Below are positions 44,697-53,279 of a stretch of 64,000 bases of DNA, in pieces. This DNA is from Caldilineaceae bacterium. GTDB taxonomy: Bacteria > Chloroflexota > Anaerolineae > Caldilineales > Caldilineaceae. The notes under the pieces are model-generated. The model saw nothing but the letters and a program-made list of their open reading frames with translations, did no database searches and was not told the DNA's origin. The position numbers were made by a program, and so were the translations under genes. How positions within the stretch are numbered: the first letter of the stretch is position 1; every line of letters starts with the position of its first letter. Where the stretch lies: NCBI GenBank assembly GCA_958295845.1, contig OY282376.1, positions 5,283,022-5,347,021 on the forward strand, read 5' to 3'.

Positions 44697-46490
44697 ATGT
44701 ACACCAACGACCCGCCGCAGGGCTTTTTGACCGGCCTCTGGTATATCCTGGGGGGCCAGCGTAAATTTGTGGTCCTCTCCGTCCTCAGCGGGCTGCTCTT
44801 CTCCGCGACGAGCCTGGTCCCGCCGCTGCTGGTACGGCGCCTGATCCTGTGGATCACCGACGGCGGCGGCTCCACCTCCGGCCTGCTGGCGATGACCGCC
44901 GTGTTGGGGATCGTCTATGTGCTGCGCGGTGTCGGCCGCTACTTCTACGGCCAGTTCTCGCACGTGGCCGCCTATGGCGTCACCACCAGCCTGATGGCGC
45001 GCGTCTATCGCCATCTGCAGCAGCTCTCCCACAGTTTCTACAACCGGCAGCGCACCGGCGCCCTGATCGTGCGCTCCATCAACGATATCGAAACGCTGGA
45101 GGACTTCGTCGCTCACGGCGTGCCCGAGCTGGTGATGGCGACCGTCATTCCGATCGCCATGTGGTGTGTCCTGTTCTGGATACATCCCCTGCTGGCCCTG
45201 CTGGTGGTGCTGCCGCTGCCGATTGGCGGCTATGTCATCTACCGCTTCACCAGGCAGATTCGCGGCATATGGCGCCAGGTGCGGGCCGGCATCTCCGAGC
45301 TGGTGGCCCAGGTACAGGACAGCTTTTCCGGCATCACCGAGATCAAGTCTTTTGGCCGGGAGAAGTCGCAGGCCGATCAGGTCGCACAGTCGGCAGCCGA
45401 CTACCGCGACAGGATATGCGCCGCCACCCGGATCTCGCTGCTGCCCTCGTCAATCGTCGAGTTTTCCGGCGGCTTGGGCGTGATCGTAGCCGTGTGGGTG
45501 GGCGGAAGCCTTGCCCTGTCGGAATCGTTGAATGTCGCCGACCTCTTTGTCTTCATTGCTTACCTGGTCTATATCTACCAGCCATTCCTCAAGCTGGCCG
45601 ACATCAGCGACACATTGCACCGGGCCGGCGCAAGCCAGGAGCGCATCTTCGAACTGCTGGCCGTGCAACCGGATATCAGCAGTCCGCCGGACGCGGTCAA
45701 GCCGCAAATTTCCCGCTGGGACGTTGCCTTCCACGATGTCTCCTTTGGCTATCAGTCGGAAGAGGTGGTGCTGAACGATATCGATTTCGAGATCGGCGCC
45801 GGCGAGATGGTGGCGTTGGTGGGGGCGACCGGCGCGGGCAAAACGACGGTCAGCCGTCTCATTCCCCGCTTCTACGATCCCCAGGACGGTCAGATTAGCG
45901 TTGGCGGCCACGATCTGCGCAGCCTCGATTTGGAGTTCCTGCGCGCCAATGTGGCCTCGGTCATGCAGGATGTCTTCCTCTTCCACGGGACCGTACGCCA
46001 GAATATCGCCTTCGGCCGCCCTGAGGCGACGGTCGATGAGATCGTGCAGGCGGCGCAGGCGGCCAACGCGCACGAGTTCATCGTCGAACTGCCTGATGGC
46101 TACAACACCGTTATCGGCGAGCGCGGCGTGCGGCTGTCCGGCGGCCAGAAGCAGCGCATCTCGATCGCACGCGCGCTGTTGAAAGACGCGCCGATCCTGA
46201 TCCTGGACGAGGCCACCTCCTCGGTTGATACGGAAACCGAGTGGCAGATCCAGCAGGCGCTCAACCGCCTCACCCGCAACCGCACCACGCTGGTGATCGC
46301 CCACCGCCTCTCGACCATCCGCCACGCCGACAAGATCGTCGTGCTGGACAGTGGACGCATCATCGAAACCGGCGCGCACGATGAACTGATGGCGCGCGGT
46401 GGACGCTACGCCAAGATGGTTGAGACGCAGAGCGTGGCCCGCTCCTGGGAACTGAGCCGGCAGCCGGAACTGCAGCCGGCCGGCGATTAG
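44697..46490 (+). CDS. ABC exporter (fused permease and ATPase, MsbA type)
   Basis: The 597-residue half-transporter has six hydrophobic segments in the first 330 residues and an ATPase domain from about 345. The Walker A motif is GATGAGKTTVS, the signature is LSGGQKQRISIAR, Walker B is ILILDEATSSVDTE and the H-loop is VIAHRLSTIRHADK. It would work as a homodimer; the cargo (lipid, peptide or drug) is unknown. It follows a repeat and has no ribosome-binding site of strength at the ATG. Confidence 0.94.
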   Translation: MYTNDPPQGFLTGLWYILGGQRKFVVLSVLSGLLFSATSLVPPLLVRRLILWITDGGGSTSGLLAMTAVLGIVYVLRGVGRYFYGQFSHVAAYGVTTSLMARVYRHLQQLSHSFYNRQRTGALIVRSINDIETLEDFVAHGVPELVMATVIPIAMWCVLFWIHPLLALLVVLPLPIGGYVIYRFTRQIRGIWRQVRAGISELVAQVQDSFSGITEIKSFGREKSQADQVAQSAADYRDRICAATRISLLPSSIVEFSGGLGVIVAVWVGGSLALSESLNVADLFVFIAYLVYIYQPFLKLADISDTLHRAGASQERIFELLAVQPDISSPPDAVKPQISRWDVAFHDVSFGYQSEEVVLNDIDFEIGAGEMVALVGATGAGKTTVSRLIPRFYDPQDGQISVGGHDLRSLDLEFLRANVASVMQDVFLFHGTVRQNIAFGRPEATVDEIVQAAQAANAHEFIVELPDGYNTVIGERGVRLSGGQKQRISIARALLKDAPILILDEATSSVDTETEWQIQQALNRLTRNRTTLVIAHRLSTIRHADKIVVLDSGRIIETGAHDELMARGGRYAKMVETQSVARSWELSRQPELQPAGD

Positions 46491-46576
46491 TGGGCGACGC
46501 TTGACTCTTGGTAGGCCTTATACGCCTACGATGATTTGAGAACCAACATTCGGAAAGATCAAAAGGAGAGGTGGCT

Positions 46577-47608
46577 ATGGGGTCTGCACTGGAAAAGAAA
46601 CTGGAAATGGCGCTGGCCGGCCTGAACCGCGTTCGCCTGGGCGAGGTGAATACGCCGCTGGAGCATCTGCCGCGTTTCAGCGCCGCGCTGGGCGGGCCTC
46701 AGGTCTATATTAAACGGGACGACCTGACCGGGCTTGCTTTCGGCGGCAACAAGACCCGCATGCTCGAGTACAGCTTGGCGGTCGGGGTGGAGCGCGGCGC
46801 GGATACGATCGTCTTCGGCGCGGCGGTGCAGTCCAACTACTGCCGCCAGCTGGCCGCGGCCTGCGCCAAGCTGGGCATCACGCTGCACCTCATCCTGCGG
46901 TCGGAACGGGAGATCGACAAGACCGCCATCACCGGCAACAACCTGCTGCAGCGACTGTTTGGCGCGCATGTGACGGTGATGTCAGACAACGACCGCGACC
47001 GCCAGCAGGAGATGATCGCGGCCAAGGCCGAGGAACTGCGGGCGGCAGGCCACAACGTCTACGTGCCGCGGCAGGCCGATACCATTGACCTGGATGTCAT
47101 CGCCTACGCCCAGTCCGCGCTTGAAGTGGCGCGCCAGTGCCGCGAGCAGGAGATCGAGCCGGGGCACATGTATGTCTGCGCGGCCGACACGACCCAGGCC
47201 GGGCTGGTTCTCGGGTTGAAAGCGGTGGGCAGCCCCATGCAGGTGAAGGGGATCACCCCGTCGGTCCAGGGAGACAACGAAGAGCACATGGCAAAGATCG
47301 CGAACCAGGCTGCAGAACGGCTCGATCTGGATGTGACTCTGACCGCGGCTGATTTCGACAGCGACGACTCCTTCGTCGGCGAGCGCTACGGCCTCCCCAC
47401 GCCGGAGGGGCTGGCCTCCCTGCGTCTGCTCGCCCAGACCGAGGGCGTCCTCACCGACCCGGTCTATACCAGCAAGGCGCTGGCCGGGCTGGTGGCCCAC
47501 ATCCGCGGCGGCGCGCTGCCGGCGCAGGAGCCGGTCGTCTTCGTTCACACCGGGGGCACGCCGGCGCTTTTCGGTTACACGGACGAGATGGTGGCCGCGT
47601 TGGGATGA
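46577..47608 (+). CDS. PLP-dependent D-cysteine desulfhydrase/ACC deaminase family protein
   Basis: The 343-residue fold-type II PLP enzyme shows KRDDLTGLAFGGNKTRMLEY with the Schiff-base lysine, then FGAAVQSNYCRQLAAACAKLG (cofactor and substrate loop) and the C-terminal VFVHTGGTPALFGY. These features fit the D-cysteine desulfhydrase/ACC deaminase group, which makes pyruvate or ketobutyrate from amino acids. AAAGGAG precedes the ATG at 46577; an upstream GTG at 46571 would lie too close to it. Confidence 0.9.
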   Translation: MGSALEKKLEMALAGLNRVRLGEVNTPLEHLPRFSAALGGPQVYIKRDDLTGLAFGGNKTRMLEYSLAVGVERGADTIVFGAAVQSNYCRQLAAACAKLGITLHLILRSEREIDKTAITGNNLLQRLFGAHVTVMSDNDRDRQQEMIAAKAEELRAAGHNVYVPRQADTIDLDVIAYAQSALEVARQCREQEIEPGHMYVCAADTTQAGLVLGLKAVGSPMQVKGITPSVQGDNEEHMAKIANQAAERLDLDVTLTAADFDSDDSFVGERYGLPTPEGLASLRLLAQTEGVLTDPVYTSKALAGLVAHIRGGALPAQEPVVFVHTGGTPALFGYTDEMVAALG

Positions 47609-47793
47609 TGTGAAACCACAAAATGCAAAGCCCTCGTTGCAGAGTGGCGGGACATCGGCGCACGCGTTATCTCCGAACTCCTCGGTGGCAAGGTCCATTT
47701 CGAGACGCATTTGGGCGAAACGGCTGGAGGCAGCACAGACTTCAGGCATTGAGCAAGCGTTAAGCACACGTTCCCAGAAGGGAGGCAAGGCGC

Positions 47794-49257
47794 ATGAACG
47801 CCGCTAATCCAATTCTGGATCAACCGCAGGACACGAACGCTCTGAATCTGCTCTTCATGTCCCTGGAAGACGCGCATGAACCGCGCGGCCGGCTGCTTAC
47901 GGGCGGCTGCCGGCTCGTTCGCGATGACAGCCCTCCTGAAGGGCTGGAGGATGACTTGAACGAGTTCGCCCAGGACCTGGCGTTCACCAGCCTCCAGGAG
48001 CCCGACGGCGCCATCCACGTCTGGTATAGTCTGCGGCGCAGCCCCGAGCGGTTTCTCGTCGAAAGCCTGAGCGCCGAACAGGCCAGCGCACGCAGCCATT
48101 CTGAGAGCGATAAGACGTTCAGCAAAACTCGCCCGGGCTGGGATCCCTCCAGCTTGACGTGGCAGGTCTGCTATGCCCGCACCCGCGATGGCATCCACTT
48201 CGAACGACCAGACCTGGGCGTCGTCGCGGACGCCAAATCGCCCAATGTGTTGATCGACAATGGCGGCATCTTTTCGGTGATGCGAAACGACGAGGCGACC
48301 GATCCCAATCGCCGCTACGCCATGATCCACACCGGCTGGGGCCCCGCGCACGCCGAAGGTACGTTGCCGGGGCATCATCCTGTCCACAACGCTGGCGCAG
48401 CCTTTTCGCCGGATGGTCTGCACTGGCAGGAGTGGGAGCACAACCCGGCCTTCCGCGACGGCAACGACGCCTTTTCGGCCGTCTATGACCCACGCAGCAA
48501 GCAATACCTTTGCTATCAAGCCGTAAAGCGGCCATTCGCGGCGGCGCTTCCGGATAACATCGGGCCCGGCCAGCGCCGCGTGCTGGCGATCCGCAGCAGT
48601 GAAGACGGCGCCCACTGGTCACGCCTGGAGAACTTCATCGAACCGGATGCGGATGATCCGCCGGATCTTGAGTTCTATATGTTTACCGTGTTCCCCTACC
48701 GTGATCGCTTTGTCGGCCTTATGCGCAATTATGCCCGCAGCCCGCTCATGTTTGGCGAACACGGGCCTCATATCTCCTATGAATGGTGGGTTAGTCACGA
48801 TGGGCGGCGCTGGCAGCGCCCCGCGCGCGAGATGCACGCGGGGGTGTTTACCACCTGCACGCCCTTTGTCGTCGATGGCCGCCTGTGCTTCCTCGAGTAC
48901 AACACGATGCAGCGCTACAGCACGCCGGTCGACCGGATAACGTGGGTGGGGTCGCAGTCGAACGCCGAGTTTTCGTCGCGTTTGTTCAAGGTCCCGCAAC
49001 GTCCCCTGACGGTCAACCTGGAGAGCGGTACAGGCACGCTGCTACCCGATCAGGCCTACGTGATGGTGGAGGTACGGCAACCGGACGGCCACGCCATCGA
49101 GGGCTACGAAAGGGAAAGGTGTGTACTCAGCGATGTGGATGGCGCCGCCTTGCCGCTGCGGTGGGGCGAGAAGGACACGACGGACCTGACCGGGCGTGAC
49201 GTCTGCTTGCGCTTCTACCTGCGCGACGCGCGCATCTACGCTGTGAATGAATCGTGA
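47794..49257 (+). CDS. Glycoside hydrolase-like five-bladed propeller protein
   Basis: The 487-residue protein has repeated blade-type motifs: GAIHVWYSLRRSP, RDGIHFERPDLG, AFSPDGLHWQEWEHNP, SEDGAHWSRLENF and SHDGRRWQRPAREM, that is, repeated D-G-x-x-W elements. This is the pattern of GH32/GH43/GH130-like propellers. The acidic catalytic residues cannot be assigned with certainty. It has no signal peptide, so it should work inside the cell. The ATG at 47794 follows GGGAGG. It opens the sugar-use locus that ends at 58868. Confidence 0.65.
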   Translation: MNAANPILDQPQDTNALNLLFMSLEDAHEPRGRLLTGGCRLVRDDSPPEGLEDDLNEFAQDLAFTSLQEPDGAIHVWYSLRRSPERFLVESLSAEQASARSHSESDKTFSKTRPGWDPSSLTWQVCYARTRDGIHFERPDLGVVADAKSPNVLIDNGGIFSVMRNDEATDPNRRYAMIHTGWGPAHAEGTLPGHHPVHNAGAAFSPDGLHWQEWEHNPAFRDGNDAFSAVYDPRSKQYLCYQAVKRPFAAALPDNIGPGQRRVLAIRSSEDGAHWSRLENFIEPDADDPPDLEFYMFTVFPYRDRFVGLMRNYARSPLMFGEHGPHISYEWWVSHDGRRWQRPAREMHAGVFTTCTPFVVDGRLCFLEYNTMQRYSTPVDRITWVGSQSNAEFSSRLFKVPQRPLTVNLESGTGTLLPDQAYVMVEVRQPDGHAIEGYERERCVLSDVDGAALPLRWGEKDTTDLTGRDVCLRFYLRDARIYAVNES

Positions 49258-49389
49258 TGCTGTAGCAACCGCTCGTTGCCCGTCAATGCCACTGCCAACT
49301 GTTTCATCAAAGCGCACCGGTTGCCCGAATCCGATCCCGTGAGGGGCGGCCCGGCCGGCAAACCGGCGGCCGGTTACCTCATTGAAACT
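49258..49389. other. Spacer between convergent glycosidase-like genes
   Basis: A GC-rich stretch at 49348-49376 contains imperfect palindromes (ccggcc/ggccgg) that may end transcription from both sides. There is no T-run, so a terminator cannot be asserted. Confidence 0.3.
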
Positions 49390-51444
49390 TCATTCCGCCT
49401 GTTTCTCCGTTGCTCCGCCGGTAAAGAACGGGCCGGGCGTCTCGCCCCGCAACAGCTTCTCCAGATCGTCCAAGAACTCCAGGTAGGTGCCCTGCCAGCC
49501 AAAGTGATCCCAGAACCAGCCGTCGTATGGCGACCCGACCGTCGCCTCTCCCTTCGGAACGTCGGCGTAGCGGGCGCGCATTGCCTCGATCTGCGCCGCT
49601 TCCAACCGCCCCAGTTTGTAGTCCAGGTACAGCCTGAAACAGTCCACAAAGATGCTCACGTCGTTTAGGTTGGCTTCGAGCAACCCGGCGACGTGGGCAA
49701 AGGATGCCGGGTCAATCTTGCCTTCCAGCTGCCGCCACGCTGCCAGCACGCCTTCCATGTGGCCGGTGGCCGCGCGCTTCTCCGCCATCAGCTCGGCGGC
49801 ATAGGCGTCGGTCAGCGGCATCCGGTTGAAGATGAGCTGGTAGCGCGGATCGTTGCGCAGCGTTTCGCGCTCCTCCTCCGGATAGGCGTCGAGCGGCAAC
49901 TCCAGCCCGAGGACGTTCTCGCCGACCCGATCCAACCCTGGATGCAAGAGATCCGTCCACACGCGCCACGGTCCATTGAGCCGCGTATCAAGGTAGTTGT
50001 AGCGCGCAACATAGCTGTGGCACTGGGTAAAGGCGCTGCGGCTGAACAGCGCGCCGATGGTGGCGGGATAGGTTGCGCGCAGGCCGTGAAGAAACGCCGC
50101 GGCATCCGCCCCGTACTCCATGGTTAGCCATTCGCACATGATGTCGTCCGGGTCGAGGTAGGGATTCCAGCACAGCTTGCCGTAGGTGTGCCAGTTGGAG
50201 AGGTTGAGCGGATGGTCTACGTACTGGGGATGTACGGCTATGTTGGCGTCGCATCCCTCGTATCCCTTGTCTGCCGCCGTGCGAAAGTCCTCCTGCCAGC
50301 GGTGCGCCATCGAGCATGGCAAAAAGTTCATGCCAGCCGAATCGCCCACCAGCGCGACCTGAAGCACATAGGGCGAGCGTTCTGCGGGCCGATTGCCGCA
50401 ATGGTTCCAGATCGGGTGCGGCGGATAAGGTGGGCGGAAGTCCCAGAAGTTGTGGCAGTGACCGATCCGCACGTTTTCGGGAAAGTCATCGCCCCAGTCG
50501 CCATACATTTCCGCCTCGGCCCTGGCATGGGCGGCCTGGTCGGTGCCGGTGAGCCACAGCAGATCGCCGCCGAGGGTGGCTACGGCGTCGCCGACCACGC
50601 GTATGCCCGCCAGAACACGCTCTCGCAGGGGCGTGGCGGCGCAGCGGCCGCAATCGTCTTCGTGAGGGCCGGGCGCCTCTTCGCCCGCGCCTCTCAGCCT
50701 GAAATTGCGCACCGTCGGCATGGTGACGGCCATGCGCGCCACAAAGTCTTGCCACTGTTCACGGATATGATCCGAGTACGGACACAGCGTCTCATAATGG
50801 CCGCTTTCGTCGGGAGAGGTATAGTGGAGCGCCAAACGTATTGAGACGCCAAAGTGATCCATAAACTGTGCGAACCGCTCGACCGGCTCGGCGTGTGAGA
50901 GCCAGCGTTCGAACAGCGACCCTCCCGACGCGTATTGGGAGAATAGGGTGAGGCTGTTGACGCGCATCGCCAGCAGCCGCCGGGCGAAATCCAGGTACTC
51001 CGGGGTCTCCTCGGGCCGCAGCATTTTATCGTAGCTCAGAATGCTGTCGAACGGCAGACACCAGACCATGTTGGATGGCGTCTCCCACATGTCTACGCTG
51101 CGCAGAGCAAAATGGGGGCCATCGGTCATCGTCATGATGGCTCGACCCAGACGGGCGCGGTCGATGCACTCCTGCACACCATACAACACGCCGCGTCCAT
51201 CGCCGCCCGTAATGTGCAGCGTTGTGGGGCTCTCCACGTCGATACAGAAGTGCTCCGGCTCCAGGTCGGTCCCGTTTGTGCTCAACAGCGCTGTCACATC
51301 GCCCGCCTCTGCGCCGATGGCCGGCTTCCTCGCCCCCAGTCTTTCGATCCAGCGTGCCAGTTCGACGGCTGCGGTCCGCACGCGCGGGCCGGCGTCGCGC
51401 GCAAGCCGGATCGTATCGATCGTCCCAATCTGAATCTGTGTCAT
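49390..51444 (-). CDS. Glycoside hydrolase with GH20/GH67-like N-domain
   Basis: The 684-residue cytoplasmic protein has the zincin-like N-terminal domain of alpha-glucuronidases and hexosaminidases (TLHITGGDGRGVLYGVQEC), followed by a barrel region with FALRSVDMWETPSNMVWCLP and a histidine- and cysteine-rich segment (EDDCGRCAATPLRERVL). The C-terminal half contains YRLYLDYKLGRLE-like helices typical of GH67-like proteins. The motif DYCGRC suggests a structural metal. Substrate could be a uronic-acid-bearing glycan; this is inferred from domain resemblance only. Confidence 0.65.
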   Translation of the reverse strand: MTQIQIGTIDTIRLARDAGPRVRTAAVELARWIERLGARKPAIGAEAGDVTALLSTNGTDLEPEHFCIDVESPTTLHITGGDGRGVLYGVQECIDRARLGRAIMTMTDGPHFALRSVDMWETPSNMVWCLPFDSILSYDKMLRPEETPEYLDFARRLLAMRVNSLTLFSQYASGGSLFERWLSHAEPVERFAQFMDHFGVSIRLALHYTSPDESGHYETLCPYSDHIREQWQDFVARMAVTMPTVRNFRLRGAGEEAPGPHEDDCGRCAATPLRERVLAGIRVVGDAVATLGGDLLWLTGTDQAAHARAEAEMYGDWGDDFPENVRIGHCHNFWDFRPPYPPHPIWNHCGNRPAERSPYVLQVALVGDSAGMNFLPCSMAHRWQEDFRTAADKGYEGCDANIAVHPQYVDHPLNLSNWHTYGKLCWNPYLDPDDIMCEWLTMEYGADAAAFLHGLRATYPATIGALFSRSAFTQCHSYVARYNYLDTRLNGPWRVWTDLLHPGLDRVGENVLGLELPLDAYPEEERETLRNDPRYQLIFNRMPLTDAYAAELMAEKRAATGHMEGVLAAWRQLEGKIDPASFAHVAGLLEANLNDVSIFVDCFRLYLDYKLGRLEAAQIEAMRARYADVPKGEATVGSPYDGWFWDHFGWQGTYLEFLDDLEKLLRGETPGPFFTGGATEKQAE

Positions 51445-51486
51445 GGCTTGGCTCCCGGTGTGCCCTCCTCGCGCGCGTGCAGCGAC

Positions 51487-52437
51487 TTACTCCCAGATAA
51501 ATACTGTTCCAGACAGTTCGTGCGGGGCGTCGCGCAGGGTGTCGTAGACGCGCCGGGCCTCCGTCACCGGCACAACGTCCTGGAGCAGCGGGGCGATATC
51601 GACCATGCCCCGGCGAATGAGCCGGCACAGATTTGCCAGATCATCGCGGTCATAGCCCGTGTTCTGTCTGATGGTAATCTCGTGCGCTTGGCCCAGATTG
51701 AAGGTATAGTTGACGTGAAAGCGACCGGCGATGAGCAGCAGCCTGCCCCGGCTCCTGAGCGCGTGAATCAACCGGTCCTCCATTCCTTCGACGCCCGCTG
51801 CGTCGATGACTGCATCGAAGGCGCCATCGACGATCTGTTTCTCCCATCCTTCACCGGCAACATCGAACACGTCCTCAGCAGCGCCGATCCGTCGCGCCAT
51901 TTCCAGCCGGCGCGGGTCGATTTCGCAGACCGCGACGCGCGCGCCAATCACGTTGGCGATCTGGGCCGCCATCTGGCCGATAAACCCCTGGCCGACGACG
52001 AGAACGCGTTCGCCCATGCGCAGATCAGCGTGCCGACAGGAGCGCATCGCCACACTGGACATGCCGAACAGCGCGGCCTGCCGGGGGTCAACGTCCTCTG
52101 GCAGTTTGATGAGCAACCCATCTTCCCGCGCCACCACATATTCCTTGTGGTCGGCGTTGATATATAACAGGTCGCCGACGGCAAGCTCCGCAACATCAGG
52201 GCCGGTCTCGATCACGCGTCCCACGTGTTGATAGCCCCACCCGGCCGGCAGCGCGTCGTCAGGGTGCGCGTAGTTGCCTCCGACCAGGTCGTTGTGCTCG
52301 GTCCCGTTCGTGATGCCTGAATAGATCGTCCGGCTCTTGACCTGGTTGCCGGTCGGTCCCTCCGGCGCCGGCCAATCGCTCACAAGCACCTTTTCGCGTC
52401 TCTTGTCGGGTCGGAGTCTCGTCACCAGCGCACGCAT
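51487..52437 (-). CDS. Medium-chain (MDR) dehydrogenase, zinc-type alcohol dehydrogenase-like
   Basis: The 316-residue protein has the MDR cofactor domain with VLVVGQGFIGQMAAQIANVIGA (GxGxxG) and acidic residue E in AVCEIDPRRLEMAR, which points to NAD. The catalytic-domain zinc ligands are partly missing: the usual N-terminal GHE motif is absent, and the position reads GTEHNDLVGG. Members of this kind act as sorbitol-like or inositol-like dehydrogenases in sugar loci. It lies between the ThuA-like and glycosidase genes on the same strand. Confidence 0.85.
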   Translation of the reverse strand: MRALVTRLRPDKRREKVLVSDWPAPEGPTGNQVKSRTIYSGITNGTEHNDLVGGNYAHPDDALPAGWGYQHVGRVIETGPDVAELAVGDLLYINADHKEYVVAREDGLLIKLPEDVDPRQAALFGMSSVAMRSCRHADLRMGERVLVVGQGFIGQMAAQIANVIGARVAVCEIDPRRLEMARRIGAAEDVFDVAGEGWEKQIVDGAFDAVIDAAGVEGMEDRLIHALRSRGRLLLIAGRFHVNYTFNLGQAHEITIRQNTGYDRDDLANLCRLIRRGMVDIAPLLQDVVPVTEARRVYDTLRDAPHELSGTVFIWE

Positions 52438-52465
52438 ACAGCCGTCTCCAGGATAAAGGCCGCGC

Positions 52466-53140
52466 CTATAATCTTTGGGCTACCCACTGGATTCCCCGCA
52501 ACACGGTCTCGCCAAAATCGGGGTTTGCCCACGTCAGATTGTCATGCCCCGATTGGAAGCAGAAGACACGCGCCCGCCTGTACATCCTCGCCCAGGCGAT
52601 GGCGGCCATGCTCTTGGGATGGTTCGCCGTCAACAGAATCTCGCTGTCCTTCCCCGGTTCGTCCATCATGTAAGTCTCGTCCGCCATCTCCCAGGCATTG
52701 CGGCCCCTGGTGATCGAATGTTCAGGATTGGCGATCTCGACGCGCAGCGTCTGCTCTGGATGATGGCCGAAGCTGCGATCCTGGATACCGGCTATCCCGC
52801 TCCACACCGGCCACTGCGGGTAGGCAAGAATGGCGTGGTGCAGGAGGATGATGCCTTGTTCCGTCTCGCCCAGGTGCTCCAATGCAGTCTTGGGTCTTCC
52901 CGCGTACCACGAGCCCCCATCGTCGGCAGGGCCATCCATCAACATCGTGTAAAAGAGAACCACATCGTAGCTGTCGCGCACGCTTGCGCGTGCAGAGGCG
53001 AAGTCGTCCATATGCTGGATATAGGCATCGACCCCCGCCAGACCACGGAAAAACCGGTGAAAGTTCAGGACGTCATAGCCGTGGCCGCCGGTGATCACTG
53101 CGCATCTGATCGGATCCTTTGTCGTCTTGTCAGTCCCCAT
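52466..53140 (-). CDS. ThuA-like domain protein
   Basis: The 224-residue protein has the flavodoxin-like ThuA fold: AVITGGHGYDVLNFHRFF at the N-terminus, DVVLFYTMLM, IILLHHAILAYPQWPVW and a C-terminal WARMYRRARVFCFQSGHDN. ThuA proteins are linked to use of trehalose and related sugars. It shares the strand and close spacing of the MDR gene that follows. Confidence 0.88.
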   Translation of the reverse strand: MGTDKTTKDPIRCAVITGGHGYDVLNFHRFFRGLAGVDAYIQHMDDFASARASVRDSYDVVLFYTMLMDGPADDGGSWYAGRPKTALEHLGETEQGIILLHHAILAYPQWPVWSGIAGIQDRSFGHHPEQTLRVEIANPEHSITRGRNAWEMADETYMMDEPGKDSEILLTANHPKSMAAIAWARMYRRARVFCFQSGHDNLTWANPDFGETVLRGIQWVAQRL

Positions 53141-53158
53141 ATTTTGCTCCGGCGCTCG

Positions 53159-53206
53159 CCAGTGAAAAGAAACGCTGGGGACGACGAATCCCTCCGTCCC
53201 CAGCGT
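53159..53206 (-). terminator. Rho-independent terminator of the binding-protein gene
   Basis: A perfect 12-bp stem (arms 53172-53183 and 53195-53206) is followed in the minus direction by ttcttttcac. It separates the sugar-transport genes from the ThuA gene, so the cluster has at least two transcripts. Confidence 0.85.
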
Positions 53207-53279
53207 CCTGGTCGTTCAACAGCGTACAGTCCAGACCGCACGCCGGTCAGTTTGGGCGCGTCGCAGCTACTCTACCACG

